64,000 bases of DNA from an uncultured Bacilli bacterium (lineage in GTDB: Bacteria > Bacillota_I > Bacilli_A > RF39 > UBA660): contig CAKOHG010000002.1 of assembly GCA_934085565.1 (NCBI GenBank), positions 124,001 through 188,000 on the forward strand, in the 5' to 3' direction. The position numbers were made by a program, and so were the translations under genes. Position 1 is the first letter of the stretch, and each line of letters starts with the position of its first letter. Positions 54,479 to 63,397 of the stretch are shown here, piece by piece. Under the pieces are notes generated by a model. That model was not told where the DNA came from. It was given only the letters and a program-made list of their open reading frames with translations, and searched no databases.

Positions 54479-54847
54479 ATGGTAATGCAAGAATCAAGAC
54501 TTAAAGTGGCAGATAACACTGGCGCAAGAGAAGTCCTAGTTATCCGTCCTTTAGGCGGATCTAAAAGAAAAACAGCTAATATCGGAGATATTGTTGTTTG
54601 TACTGTTAAAAAAGCGATTCCAAATGGAAACTTAAAAAAAGGAAAAGTTGTTAAAGCTGTTATTGTAAGAAGTAAACAAGGTGTTCGTCGTGCTGATGGA
54701 AGTTATATTAAATTTGATGACAACGCATGTGTTATCATTAAAGACGATAAAACTCCAGTAGGAACACGTGTATTAGGTCCAGTAGCTAGAGAATTACGTG
54801 AAAAAGATTTCATGAAAATTGTTTCTTTAGCAAGTGAAGTTATATAG
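54479..54847 (+). CDS. rplN: 50S ribosomal protein L14
   Basis: A 122-residue L14 of exact typical length. It starts [20 protein letters not shown] and contains [16 protein letters not shown] and the [13 protein letters not shown] end. L14 lies at the subunit interface and binds the RsfS silencing factor in other bacteria. The ribosome-binding site is AGGAGG. Confidence 0.98.
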   Translation: MVMQESRLKVADNTGAREVLVIRPLGGSKRKTANIGDIVVCTVKKAIPNGNLKKGKVVKAVIVRSKQGVRRADGSYIKFDDNACVIIKDDKTPVGTRVLGPVARELREKDFMKIVSLASEVI

Positions 54848-54856
54848 GAGGTTCAA

Positions 54857-55108
54857 ATGAAAATTAAAGTAAATGATGAAGTTTTAATTATTGCTGGTAA
54901 AGATAAAGGAAAAACTGGCAAAGTTACTAAAACCTTAAAGAAAATTGACAAGGTTGTTGTTGAAGGTGTTAACATCGTTAAAAAACATCAAAAACCTAAT
55001 CAAATGAACCAAGTAGGTGGAATCATTGAAATGGAAGCTCCAATTCATGTTTCTAACGTTAAAAAAATTGAAAAAACTGAACCTAAAAAGAAAGCTAAGA
55101 AAGATTAA
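54857..55108 (+). CDS. rplX: 50S ribosomal protein L24 (short)
   Basis: An 83-residue L24 with the KOW motif ([20 protein letters not shown]) and [17 protein letters not shown]. It is short by some 20 residues against B. subtilis (103): the C-terminal zinc or basic extension is replaced by a Lys-rich end. L24 starts 50S assembly. The ribosome-binding site is AGGAGG. Confidence 0.96.
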   Translation: MKIKVNDEVLIIAGKDKGKTGKVTKTLKKIDKVVVEGVNIVKKHQKPNQMNQVGGIIEMEAPIHVSNVKKIEKTEPKKKAKKD

Positions 55109-55119
55109 GGTGGGAATTT

Positions 55120-55659
55120 ATGAGTACATATAAAGAATTATATAATAAGGAAATTGTTCCTGCTCTTATGAAAGAATTTAATTACAAGACAGTTATGCAA
55201 GTTCCTAAATTAGAAAAAATTGTTATCAACATTGGTGTTGGCGAAGGTCATGCTGATGAAAAGTATATCGAAGCTGCATTAAAAGACTTAGAAGCAATTA
55301 CTGGTCAAAAAGCAGTTATTACAAAAGCACATAAATCAATCGCTGGATTTAAAATCCGTGAAGGACAACCTATAGGTGTTAAAACAACACTTCGTGGTGA
55401 AAAAATGTATATTTTCTTAGAAAAATTAATTCGTGTTGCTCTTCCTCGTGTAAGAGACTTCCGTGGGGTATCAAAAAATGCTTTTGATGGACATGGTAAT
55501 TATACATTAGGAATTAAAGAACAATTAATTTTCCCAGAAATTGTATACGATAATATTTTAAAAATTCGTGGTATGGATATTGTTATGGTAACAACAGCTA
55601 ATACAAACGAAGAAGCTAAGGCATTACTTGCAGGATTTAAGATGCCTTTCAAAGGATAG
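55120..55659 (+). CDS. rplE: 50S ribosomal protein L5
   Basis: A 179-residue L5: [39 protein letters not shown] and the [20 protein letters not shown] segment. It binds 5S rRNA with L18 and L25. Length and motifs are standard; the ribosome-binding site is a weaker AGGTGGG. Confidence 0.98.
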   Translation: MSTYKELYNKEIVPALMKEFNYKTVMQVPKLEKIVINIGVGEGHADEKYIEAALKDLEAITGQKAVITKAHKSIAGFKIREGQPIGVKTTLRGEKMYIFLEKLIRVALPRVRDFRGVSKNAFDGHGNYTLGIKEQLIFPEIVYDNILKIRGMDIVMVTTANTNEEAKALLAGFKMPFKG

Positions 55660-55668
55660 GAGGACACT

Positions 55669-55854
55669 ATGGCAAAAACAAGTTTAAAAGTAAAACAATC
55701 ACGCATACCTAAGTTTAGCTCTCGTGCTTATACCAGATGTGAACGTTGTGGAAGACCTCATGGTGTTCTACGTAAATATCATTTATGTCGTATTTGCTTC
55801 AGAGAACTTGCCAATGAAGGTAAGATTCCTGGCGTAAAGAAAGCAAGTTGGTAG
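55669..55854 (+). CDS. rpsN: 30S ribosomal protein S14, zinc-binding type Z
   Basis: A 61-residue C+ S14. Two Cys pairs (CERC and CRIC) make the zinc site; it begins [20 protein letters not shown] and ends VKKASW. This short form is the zinc-dependent one; no zinc-free second copy is in this window. The gap to rplE is 9 bases. Confidence 0.98.
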   Translation: MAKTSLKVKQSRIPKFSSRAYTRCERCGRPHGVLRKYHLCRICFRELANEGKIPGVKKASW

Positions 55855-55866
55855 GAGGGTGTACTT

Positions 55867-56262
55867 ATGGTAGCAGATAAAATTGCAGATATGCTTACAA
55901 GAATCCGTAATGCAAATCAATTAAAATATGATACAGTTGAAGTTCTTGGTACTAAGATGACTCGTGGCATTGCTGATATTTTAAAAAGAGAAGGTTATAT
56001 TGCTGATTACGAATATACTGAAAACGTAAACGGTGATAAAATGACAATCACTTTAAAATATGGTGACCGTAAAGAAAGAGTTATTACCGGTTTAAAAAGA
56101 ATTAGTAAATCTGGTTTACGTGTTTATGCAAAAGTTGATGAAATTCCATACGTTTTAAACGGTTTAGGAATTGCTATTATCTCAACTTCAAAAGGACTTA
56201 TGACTGATAAAGAAGCAAGAAATGCTAAGTTAGGAGGCGAAGTACTTGCCTATATTTGGTAA
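55867..56262 (+). CDS. rpsH: 30S ribosomal protein S8
   Basis: A 131-residue S8: start [18 protein letters not shown], the middle [18 protein letters not shown] segment and the 3' [14 protein letters not shown] motif with GGEVLAYIW. It binds the central domain of 16S rRNA and in E. coli represses the spc operon. The gap to rpsN is 12 bases. Confidence 0.98.
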   Translation: MVADKIADMLTRIRNANQLKYDTVEVLGTKMTRGIADILKREGYIADYEYTENVNGDKMTITLKYGDRKERVITGLKRISKSGLRVYAKVDEIPYVLNGLGIAIISTSKGLMTDKEARNAKLGGEVLAYIW

Positions 56263-56271
56263 GGAAAATCT

Positions 56272-56811
56272 ATGAGTAGAATTGGTAATAGAAAACTTAG
56301 TATCCCAACTGGTGTGGAAGTAACTTTAGAAAAAAATCTTTTAACTGTTAAATCAGGAAAAGGTTCATTAGATTTAACTATCGATCCACTTGTTGTTGTA
56401 ACAATTGGTGAAGGTGTTATTGAAACAAAACCAGCTAACGCTACTCCTCGTGCAAACGTTATGTATGGTACAACAAATTCACTTATTAAAAATATGTTAA
56501 TTGGTGTATCAGAAGGTTATACAAAAGGATTAGAAATCGTTGGTGTAGGTTATCGTTTCAATGTTTCTGGAAACAAAATAGGTGTTACTGCTGGTTTTTC
56601 ACATCCAGTAGAAATGGTTTGTCCAGAAGGAATTGAAGTAAAATCAATTAGCAATACAGAAATTGAACTTTCTGGTATTGATAAACAAAAAGTATCTGAA
56701 TTTGCGGCAAATATTCGTAAATTAAGAAGTCCAGAACCTTATAAAGGAAAAGGAATTCGATATAAAGGCGAACATATCCGTCGTAAAGAAGGAAAGAAAG
56801 CGGCTAAGTAG
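56272..56811 (+). CDS. rplF: 50S ribosomal protein L6
   Basis: A 179-residue L6 with its two related domains. It starts [17 protein letters not shown], has [19 protein letters not shown] and the conserved [24 protein letters not shown] tail segment near the sarcin-ricin loop. The ribosome-binding site is AAGGAAAA, weaker than in its neighbours. Confidence 0.98.
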   Translation: MSRIGNRKLSIPTGVEVTLEKNLLTVKSGKGSLDLTIDPLVVVTIGEGVIETKPANATPRANVMYGTTNSLIKNMLIGVSEGYTKGLEIVGVGYRFNVSGNKIGVTAGFSHPVEMVCPEGIEVKSISNTEIELSGIDKQKVSEFAANIRKLRSPEPYKGKGIRYKGEHIRRKEGKKAAK

Positions 56812-56819
56812 GTGAGAAT

Positions 56820-57173
56820 ATGATAAAGAAAGAATCTAAAAATACGGCACGTTTAAGAAGACATGCTAGAGTTCGTAAAACAATTTCTGGTACAAGCGAA
56901 ATGCCTCGTTTAAACGTTTTCCGTTCTAATAAAGAAATTTATGCTCAAGTTATTGATGATGTAAACGGTATCACTTTAGTTAGCTCTTCATCAAAAGAAT
57001 TAAAAATCAATGGTGGTAATATCGAAGGCGCAAAAGCTGTAGGTAAAGATATTGCTACAAAATGCAAAGCAAAAAAAATAGAAAAAGTTGTTTTCGATAG
57101 AGGTGGATATCTTTATCATGGACGTGTCGCTGCTTTAGCAGACGCTGCACGTGAAAACGGCTTAGAGTTTTAG
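56820..57173 (+). CDS. rplR: 50S ribosomal protein L18
   Basis: A 117-residue L18: [21 protein letters not shown] near the start, [14 protein letters not shown], and the [20 protein letters not shown] end with GLEF. It binds 5S rRNA with L5. It lies 8 bases after rplF and 11 before rpsE. Confidence 0.98.
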   Translation: MIKKESKNTARLRRHARVRKTISGTSEMPRLNVFRSNKEIYAQVIDDVNGITLVSSSSKELKINGGNIEGAKAVGKDIATKCKAKKIEKVVFDRGGYLYHGRVAALADAARENGLEF

Positions 57174-57184
57174 GAGGGTACAAA

Positions 57185-57688
57185 ATGGCTAGACAAAATA
57201 TGGATCCAAAGAAAAAATTATTGGAAGAAAAAGTTATTAACCTTAGTCGTGTTACCAAAGTTACAAAAGGTGGAAGACATTTCCGTTTCTCTGCTACTGT
57301 CGTTGTTGGTAACCGTAAAGGCCTAGTTGGTATGGGTACTGGAAAAGCTAATGAAGTTAACGATGCTATCGCTAAAGCTTCAAAAGCTGCTAACAAAAAT
57401 GTTACTCGTGTTGCCCTTCAAGATGCTCGTACCATTCCTCATGAAGCAACTGGTAAAGTTGGACGCGCTGTTGTCTTAATTAAACCTGCTAAAGAAGGTA
57501 CAGGTGTTATCGCTGGTGGTGCTGCTCGTGCAGTCTTAGAACTTGCTGGTGTTAAAGATATTGTATCAAAAAGTTTAGGCAGCAATACTAAAGTTAATGT
57601 TGCTAAAGCTACTTTAGAAGCTTTAAAAAGCGAACGTACTCCTGCAAAAATTGCAGCTTTAAGAGGAAAGAAAGTTGAGGAGTTATAA
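57185..57688 (+). CDS. rpsE: 30S ribosomal protein S5
   Basis: A 167-residue S5. The N-terminal dsRNA-binding-like domain has [21 protein letters not shown] and [16 protein letters not shown]; the C-terminal domain has [21 protein letters not shown]. Its stop overlaps the rplO ATG by one base, so rpmD (L30), normally between the two, is absent. Confidence 0.98.
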   Translation: MARQNMDPKKKLLEEKVINLSRVTKVTKGGRHFRFSATVVVGNRKGLVGMGTGKANEVNDAIAKASKAANKNVTRVALQDARTIPHEATGKVGRAVVLIKPAKEGTGVIAGGAARAVLELAGVKDIVSKSLGSNTKVNVAKATLEALKSERTPAKIAALRGKKVEEL

Positions 57689-58131
57689 TGAGATTAGAAA
57701 GTTTACCTAAAACTAAAGAACTTAAAAATACAAAACGTGTTGGTCGTGGACCTGGGTCTGGAATGGGTAAGACTTCTACTCATGGAGAAAAAGGTCAAAA
57801 ATCAAGAAGTGGTGTTAGTATCTCAGCTTGGTTCCAAGGTGGACAATCTCCTTTATATAGAAGACTTCCAAAAAGAGGATTTAAAAATACGCGTTTTGAA
57901 ACAAAATACGCAGTTATTAACTTAAGTGATTTAGATAAATACTTCAATGATGGAGACGTTGTTACTCCAGAAGTATTAAAAGAAAAAGGAATTATTAAAA
58001 ATCAATTAAATGGAGTTAAAGTTTTAGCAAATGGTACTTTGACAAAAAAATTAACTGTAAAAGCTAATCGTTTTTCAAGTATCGCTGTGACTAAAATTGA
58101 AGAGTCTGGTGGAAAAACTGAGGTGATCTAA
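57688..58131 (+). CDS. rplO: 50S ribosomal protein L15
   Basis: A 147-residue L15: LESLPKTKELKNTKRVGRG, GSGMGKTSTHGEKGQKSRSG and GGQSPLYRRLPKRGFKN. It is a late 50S assembly protein. It starts directly at the end of rpsE (TAATG) and ends 1 base before secY. Confidence 0.98.
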   Translation: MRLESLPKTKELKNTKRVGRGPGSGMGKTSTHGEKGQKSRSGVSISAWFQGGQSPLYRRLPKRGFKNTRFETKYAVINLSDLDKYFNDGDVVTPEVLKEKGIIKNQLNGVKVLANGTLTKKLTVKANRFSSIAVTKIEESGGKTEVI

Positions 58132-58132
58132 T

Positions 58133-59404
58133 ATGAAAAAAGGGTTATCCAGATTTTTTTCCAAAGACGTCAAAGATCTTAGAAAAAGAATTTTGTTTAC
58201 GTTACTCGTTTTAGGAATGTACTGTATTGGGTGTGGCATCACAATCGTGTGGGCGACACCTTGGCTTGATTCCTTATATGGATCATTAGGCTTTATGGGT
58301 ATTTTTAATTTAATGAGTGGTGGGGGTTTTGATAAATTCTCAATCTTTGGTCTTGGTGTAACCCCATATATTAATGCTTCAATTATTACTCAGTTACTCA
58401 CTATGGATATCATTCCATACTTTAAAGAGTTAAAAGAACAAGGATATGTTGGAAGACAAAAAATTAATCGTATTACAAGATATTTAGGAATTATCCTAGC
58501 CTTTATTCAATCTTATGTTTTGACAGTTTTCTTACTTAATGTTAAGGAAGTTGACATGGTTTTAAAAATCACTCTTATTATGAGTGCTGGAACATCTTTC
58601 CTACTTTGGTTAGGTGATCAAATTACAAATAAAGGTATTGGTAATGGTCAATCACTACTTATTATGGCCAGTATCGTTTTAAGTCTTCCAGCTGTATTTA
58701 CAGGAGCTTACAATGCTTTTGTAACCAGCGCTAGTTATGCTTCTTGGTTAGGAATATTATTTTTCATATGTTACCTTATCATGTACTTATTAGTTATTGT
58801 TGGTATCGTATGGATTACCTTAGCCGAGAGAAGAATTCCTATTCAATATGCAAATAAAACAGTAAGTGCTTATAAAGCTAAAGAATCTTATTTACCTTTA
58901 AAGATAAATTACGCAGGAGTTATGCCTGTCATCTTTGCTTCCATGTTACTTACTATTCCATCTATTATCGTTAACTTAATTGGTAATCAAAGTGCGATTG
59001 ACTTTGTTAGTAACTATATTTTATATACGTCACCAACAGGTTTTGTGCTTTATATTGCCTTAATCGTTTTCTTCAGTTATTTTTATACCTTCATGGCTAT
59101 GAATCCTGAAGAAATGAGTAAAGATTTAAATAAAAGTGGTGCTTATATTCCAGGAGTAAGACCTGGTGTAGAAACAACTAAATATATTAATAAAGTTGTT
59201 GGAAGACTCACTTTAGTAGGAAGTATCTTTATTGCTGTTTTAGCAGGCTTACCTATTTTAATTTCAAATCTTACAGGATTAAGTCAATCTATCGCGATTG
59301 GTGGAACCGGTATCTTAATCGTTGTCGGTGTTGCTATTGAAACGTTCAAACAAATTCAAAGTGGAATGGTTGCCCGTACTTATTCACATAGAAGGATGAA
59401 GTAA
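58133..59404 (+). CDS. secY: Protein translocase subunit SecY
   Basis: A 423-residue, ten-span channel of the Sec system. The family blocks are visible: GLGVTPYINASIITQLLT, the plug region after GIFNLMSGGG, GIGNGQSLLIMASIV, RRIPIQYANKTV and the C-terminal GTGILIVVGVAIETFKQIQSGM. It lies in the spc operon as usual, and the stop overlaps the adk start by one base. The only oddity is a slightly divergent N-terminus. Confidence 0.97.
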   Translation: MKKGLSRFFSKDVKDLRKRILFTLLVLGMYCIGCGITIVWATPWLDSLYGSLGFMGIFNLMSGGGFDKFSIFGLGVTPYINASIITQLLTMDIIPYFKELKEQGYVGRQKINRITRYLGIILAFIQSYVLTVFLLNVKEVDMVLKITLIMSAGTSFLLWLGDQITNKGIGNGQSLLIMASIVLSLPAVFTGAYNAFVTSASYASWLGILFFICYLIMYLLVIVGIVWITLAERRIPIQYANKTVSAYKAKESYLPLKINYAGVMPVIFASMLLTIPSIIVNLIGNQSAIDFVSNYILYTSPTGFVLYIALIVFFSYFYTFMAMNPEEMSKDLNKSGAYIPGVRPGVETTKYINKVVGRLTLVGSIFIAVLAGLPILISNLTGLSQSIAIGGTGILIVVGVAIETFKQIQSGMVARTYSHRRMK

Positions 59405-60051
59405 TGAAAAATGTTATTTTTCTTGCTCCTCCTGCTGGTGGTAAGGGCACATTAAGTGATTATTTAATTGATACATTTAACTATGAACATATTTCAACCG
59501 GTGATCTTTTACGTGAAGAAGCCAAGAATAATGAAGAGTTAAATGAATTTTTAAAATCAGGTCATCTAGTTTCTGATGACATGATTATGGAAATGGTTGA
59601 AAAAAAATTAAAAACTTTGCATAAAGACAGACCATTTATTTTAGATGGTGTGCCAAGAACATTGCAACAAGCCCAAAAACTTGATATAATATTGTCTGGT
59701 TTAGAGCATTCTAAGGTTGTTGTTATTTATTTAGATGTAGAAAAGGCGATTTTAATAGACCGTGTAGTAGGTAGACAAATTTGTCCGAAGTGTCATCGCA
59801 GCTACAACAGTAGAATAGAAGATTTTAAACCACGTATTGATAATATTTGCGATAATTGCGGTGCAACACTTGTTCACCGTGATGATGACAATCTAGGGTC
59901 TTTTATGATTCGTTATCAAGAATATGAGAGCAATACACATCCGGTAGTATCTTTTTATAAAGAAAAAGGAATGTTAGAAGTACTTCAAAATAATGAAGTC
60001 GATCAAACAGAGGCTCTCAAAAATTTAAGGAGAATCGTCGATGAACATTAG
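59404..60051 (+). CDS. adk: Adenylate kinase with divergent P-loop
   Basis: A 215-residue nucleoside monophosphate kinase with a zinc LID: CPKC, then CDNC, near residues 128-150. The NMP-binding HISTGDLLREE and LDGVPRTLQQAQKLD segments are visible. The P-loop reads APPAGGKGT where GPPGAGKGT is the norm: the first and fourth residues are changed, although the catalytic Lys stays. It is the operon's normal adk, between secY and map; it overlaps both (1 and 11 bases). Confidence 0.94.
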   Translation: MKNVIFLAPPAGGKGTLSDYLIDTFNYEHISTGDLLREEAKNNEELNEFLKSGHLVSDDMIMEMVEKKLKTLHKDRPFILDGVPRTLQQAQKLDIILSGLEHSKVVVIYLDVEKAILIDRVVGRQICPKCHRSYNSRIEDFKPRIDNICDNCGATLVHRDDDNLGSFMIRYQEYESNTHPVVSFYKEKGMLEVLQNNEVDQTEALKNLRRIVDEH

Positions 60052-60784
60052 AAGTGAACGAGAAATAAAATTAATGAAAGAAGCCGGACATATTAATTTT
60101 CTAGCTCATAAAGAGATGGAAAAATATATACGTCCTGGTATTACAACTAAAGAATTAGACAAAAAAATCAATGATTTTATTGTAAGTCACGGAGGCATCG
60201 CGTCTTGTTACGGCTATGAAGGATTTCCAGGACATGCTTGCATTTGTGTAAATGATGAAGTGGTTCATGGAATTCCTGGTAACCGTCGTTTAAAAGATGG
60301 CGATATTGTAAAACTTGATTTTACAGTTCGAAAAGCAGGATATGAGTCAGATATGACCAGAACTTATCTTGTAGGAAATGTCGATGAGAAAGTAAAACAA
60401 ATGGTTATTGATACTGAACAAGCTTTATATGAAGGTATCAAATGTGTGAAACCAGGTAATCGTATTGGGGACATATCAAACGCTATTGAAACCTATGCTC
60501 ATGCTCATGGTTTATCTGTTGTAGAAGAACTTGTGGGACATGGAATTGGTACAGATATGCATGAAGAACCTGATGTACCTAATTATGGGGAAGCACATAA
60601 AGGTCCCGTTTTAAAAGAAGGAATGGTTTTAGCAATAGAACCAATGCTTAATTTAGGACGTAAAGAAGTCGTTATGTTGGATAACGATTGGACAATTGTG
60701 ACAGAAGATGAAAGTTTTTCATGTCACTTTGAACATACTGTCTGTGTAACCAAAGATGGGTATGAAATTTTAACAGGAGAATAG
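60041..60784 (+). CDS. map: Methionine aminopeptidase, type I
   Basis: A 247-residue two-metal enzyme that removes initiator Met. It starts MNIRSEREIKLMKEAGHIN; metal ligands are seen in KLDFTVRKAGYESDMTRTY (two Asp), GHGIGTDMHEEP (His), AIEPML (Glu) and the late CHFEHTV (Glu), with the substrate His in YEGFPGHACICVND. It overlaps adk by 11 bases; the ribosome-binding site AAGGAGAA lies in adk. Confidence 0.97.
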   Translation: MNIRSEREIKLMKEAGHINFLAHKEMEKYIRPGITTKELDKKINDFIVSHGGIASCYGYEGFPGHACICVNDEVVHGIPGNRRLKDGDIVKLDFTVRKAGYESDMTRTYLVGNVDEKVKQMVIDTEQALYEGIKCVKPGNRIGDISNAIETYAHAHGLSVVEELVGHGIGTDMHEEPDVPNYGEAHKGPVLKEGMVLAIEPMLNLGRKEVVMLDNDWTIVTEDESFSCHFEHTVCVTKDGYEILTGE

Positions 60785-60790
60785 AAATTT

Positions 60791-61081
60791 ATGGCGAAAA
60801 AAAATGATCGAAAAAGCAATTTACAAAGCAAAGACGTTGTAAAGAACAAACATCAAGTGAATAATACGAAATCCGACAAATTAGAAGTAGAAGGAAAAGT
60901 AGTAGATGTCTTAAAAGGCGGAGATTACTTAGTAGAGCTACCAAATGGATATACTGTAGAGGCCTACGTTTCTGGTAAAATGCGAGTTAACATGATTCGT
61001 ATTCTACCAGGTGATACAGTCACTATTGAACTTTCTCCTTACGATTTAACACGTGGGCGCATTACATGGAATAAAAGATAA
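60791..61081 (+). CDS. infA: Translation initiation factor IF-1 with basic N-terminal extension
   Basis: A 96-residue protein. Residues 28-96 form the IF-1 OB fold: [40 protein letters not shown] and [13 protein letters not shown]. Typical IF-1 is about 72 residues; the first 25 here are Lys/Asn/Gln-rich and probably disordered. There is no internal ATG near the core start, so the extension appears real. It lies 6 bases after map. IF-1 binds the ribosomal A site during initiation. Confidence 0.95.
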   Translation: MAKKNDRKSNLQSKDVVKNKHQVNNTKSDKLEVEGKVVDVLKGGDYLVELPNGYTVEAYVSGKMRVNMIRILPGDTVTIELSPYDLTRGRITWNKR

Positions 61082-61093
61082 TGGAGGTAAATT

Positions 61094-61210
61094 ATGAAAG
61101 TTAGAGCATCAGTAAAACCAATATGTAAGAAATGTAAAGTAATTAGAAGAAATGGTAAAGTTATGGTTATTTGTGAAAATCCAAAACACAAACAAGTACA
61201 AGGAAAGTAG
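61094..61210 (+). CDS. rpmJ: 50S ribosomal protein L36, zinc-binding form
   Basis: A 38-residue L36 that is easy to miss. It starts [19 protein letters not shown] and ends with [11 protein letters not shown] CxxC pair, a later Cys and a His form the zinc site. The ribosome-binding site GGAGG lies 7 bases upstream. Its place between infA and rpsM is canonical. Confidence 0.97.
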   Translation: MKVRASVKPICKKCKVIRRNGKVMVICENPKHKQVQGK

Positions 61211-61219
61211 AGGAAAGTT

Positions 61220-61594
61220 ATGGCAAGAATTAAGAATATCGAATTACCAAACGAAAAACATGTATGCATTGGTTTAACTAGTATTTATGGTATTGGTAGA
61301 CCTTTAGCAAAAACTATTTGTGCAAACGCTGGCGTTCCAGCTGATCGCAAAGTTAAAGATTTAACAGACGAAGATATCCAAGCTCTTCGTAAAGAAATTG
61401 ATAATCATGTTGTAGAAGGTGATCTACGTCGTGAAGTTCAAATGAACATTAAAGAAAAAATGGAAATTAACTCATATCAAGGAGTTCGTCACAAAAAAGG
61501 ACTTCCTGTAAGAGGACAAAGAACTAGCAGAAACGCTCGTACAAGAAAAGGTAAGGGTAAAGTTGTTGCTAATAAGAAAAAAGCAGGTAAATAG
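61220..61594 (+). CDS. rpsM: 30S ribosomal protein S13
   Basis: A 124-residue S13. It starts [19 protein letters not shown] with [15 protein letters not shown] and the tail [25 protein letters not shown]. It sits in the 30S head, touching the 50S and P-site tRNA. The ribosome-binding site is AGAGGAAAG; the gap to rpmJ is 9 bases. Confidence 0.98.
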   Translation: MARIKNIELPNEKHVCIGLTSIYGIGRPLAKTICANAGVPADRKVKDLTDEDIQALRKEIDNHVVEGDLRREVQMNIKEKMEINSYQGVRHKKGLPVRGQRTSRNARTRKGKGKVVANKKKAGK

Positions 61595-61607
61595 GAGGTT
61601 TTAGATT

Positions 61608-61991
61608 ATGGCATATAATAGAAGAAAAAGAAAAGTTAAGAAAAATATTCCTGAGGCCGTTGCTCATATTAAATCAACATATAATAACACTATCGTAACT
61701 ATTACAGATAAAGAAGGTAATGTTATTAGTTGGGCAAGTGCTGGTACTATTGGATACAAGGGTTCTAAAAAGAAAACTCCTTTTGCAGCTGGTACAAGTG
61801 CTGAAGCTTGTGGTCGTGCCGCTATGGATTGTGGTGTAAAAAAAGTTGAAGTACATGTTAAAGGTTTAGGAGCAGGAAGAGAAAATGCTATTCGTCAATT
61901 ACAAGCTGTTGGTATTGAAGTAACAAGTATTATTGATGAAACACCAGTTCCTCATAATGGATGCCGTCCACCAAAAAGACCAAGAAATTAG
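61608..61991 (+). CDS. rpsK: 30S ribosomal protein S11
   Basis: A 127-residue S11: [37 protein letters not shown], and the RPPKRPRN end. It forms the platform with S6 and S18. The ribosome-binding site is AGGAGG. The rpoA gene follows. Confidence 0.98.
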   Translation: MAYNRRKRKVKKNIPEAVAHIKSTYNNTIVTITDKEGNVISWASAGTIGYKGSKKKTPFAAGTSAEACGRAAMDCGVKKVEVHVKGLGAGRENAIRQLQAVGIEVTSIIDETPVPHNGCRPPKRPRN

Positions 61992-62012
61992 TTCTCGGAA
62001 AGGAAAATGATT

Positions 62013-62957
62013 ATGATTAAATTTGAAAAACCAGATTATAAAATTGCGGAATATCAAGATAGTAATCACTATGGTAAGTTTGTATTAGAACCCCTTGAAA
62101 GAGGTTTTGGTCACACAATTGGTACTGCTTTAAGAAGAGTTATGTTATCAAGTATGCCTGGATGTGCTATCAATACGATTAAAATCGATGGCGTTTTACA
62201 TGAATTCCAAAAAATTGATGGTGTTTATGAAGACGTAACAGCTATTGTATTGAACTTTAAAAGTGTTGTTTTAAAAAATCATTCAGAAGAACCAAAAGTA
62301 ATGCACCTTTCTGCAAATACTCCAGGACCTGTTACAGCAGGAATGATTGAACATGATCAAGATATTGAAATTATTAATCCAGACTTTGTTATTTGTAACT
62401 TAGTGGAAGGTGGTAAAATTGATATCGAAATCACATGCAATAATGGTAAAGGTTATGTAGATTCTAAAGAAAATCAAAAACTTTATGCTGAAGATAAACC
62501 AGGTGTTATTGCTATTGACTCATTATATTCACCAGTAGAAAGAGTAAACTATGAAGTAGAAGGTGCTCGTGTTGGTCATAATGAAAACTTCGATAAATTA
62601 ATTATGGAAGTTGAAACAAATGGAAGTATTACTCCAGAGGAATCTATGGCTTTAGCTGGTAAAATTTTGATTGAACATTTCAGTATTGTGGCTGATTTAA
62701 ATGCCATCAGTGATGTTGCCGGTCTTATGAGTGAAAAGAAAGTTGATACAATTACTAAAACTTTAGAAACACCAATTGAAGAAATTGAATTCTCTGTACG
62801 TGCTTATAATTGCTTAAAAAGAGCAGGAATTCATACGGTTCAAGATTTAATCAACAAAAAAGAAGTAGAAGTTACAAAAATCCGTAACTTAGGTAAAAAA
62901 TCTTTAAAAGAAGTATTAGACAAAGTTGAAGAAATGGGACTTAAGTTCCACGAATAA
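62013..62957 (+). CDS. rpoA: DNA-directed RNA polymerase subunit alpha
   Basis: A 314-residue alpha subunit. The N-terminal dimerisation domain contains LEPLERGFGHTIGTALRRVMLSS, and the C-terminal domain (about 245-314: VRAYNCLKRAGIHTVQDL and KSLKEVLDKVEEMGL) binds UP elements and activators. ATG 62013 is favoured by the distance from AAAGG (61999-62003); ATG 62007 is also in frame. This is the standard rpsK-rpoA-rplQ order. Confidence 0.98.
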   Translation: MIKFEKPDYKIAEYQDSNHYGKFVLEPLERGFGHTIGTALRRVMLSSMPGCAINTIKIDGVLHEFQKIDGVYEDVTAIVLNFKSVVLKNHSEEPKVMHLSANTPGPVTAGMIEHDQDIEIINPDFVICNLVEGGKIDIEITCNNGKGYVDSKENQKLYAEDKPGVIAIDSLYSPVERVNYEVEGARVGHNENFDKLIMEVETNGSITPEESMALAGKILIEHFSIVADLNAISDVAGLMSEKKVDTITKTLETPIEEIEFSVRAYNCLKRAGIHTVQDLINKKEVEVTKIRNLGKKSLKEVLDKVEEMGLKFHE

Positions 62958-62971
62958 GGAGGTAAAACGAA

Positions 62972-63313
62972 ATGGCTTATAGAAAATTAGGAAGAGAAAC
63001 TCGTCAAAGAAGAAGCATTTTAGCAGGACTTTCTAAAACTGTTATCTTAGAAGGTAGTGTTATTACAACAGAAGCAAGAGCTAAAGAAGTTCGTAAATTT
63101 GTTGAAAAAATGATTACTTATGGTAAAAGAGGAACATTAGTTTCTAGAAGAAAAGCTTTAGCTTTCTTCCATAATGATAACGAAGTTGTTAGTAAAATCT
63201 TTAATGAACTAGCACCTAAATATCAAGACCGTAATGGTGGATATACTCGTATCATTAAAATCAAAGAACGTATTGGCGATGACGCTTTACAAGTTAAATT
63301 AGAATTAGTTTAA
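62972..63313 (+). CDS. rplQ: 50S ribosomal protein L17
   Basis: A 113-residue L17: MAYRKLGRETRQRRSILAGL, VITTEARAKEVRKFVEKMITYGKRG and the GGYTRIIKIKERIGDDAL end. It closes the superoperon; an intrinsic terminator overlaps its stop. The ecfA-type transporter genes that follow rplQ in B. subtilis are not here. Confidence 0.98.
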   Translation: MAYRKLGRETRQRRSILAGLSKTVILEGSVITTEARAKEVRKFVEKMITYGKRGTLVSRRKALAFFHNDNEVVSKIFNELAPKYQDRNGGYTRIIKIKERIGDDALQVKLELV

Positions 63314-63341
63314 AAATAGAGATATAAATTCTCTATTTTTT
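63312..63341 (+). terminator. Terminator of the ribosomal superoperon
   Basis: AATAGAGA (63315-63322) pairs with TCTCTATT (63330-63337), extended by A/T pairs on the outside, and ends in a T-run. Confidence 0.9.
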
Positions 63342-63342
63342 C

Positions 63343-63371
63343 TTGCTTTTATGATATGAATTCGTTAAAAT
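63343..63371 (+). promoter_or_regulatory. Promoter of the last, incomplete gene
   Basis: TTGCTT (63343-63348) and TAAAAT (63366-63371) are 17 bases apart, 27 bases before the ATG. Confidence 0.65.
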
Positions 63372-63397
63372 ATAAACTTGCGAAAAGGGAGATACTT

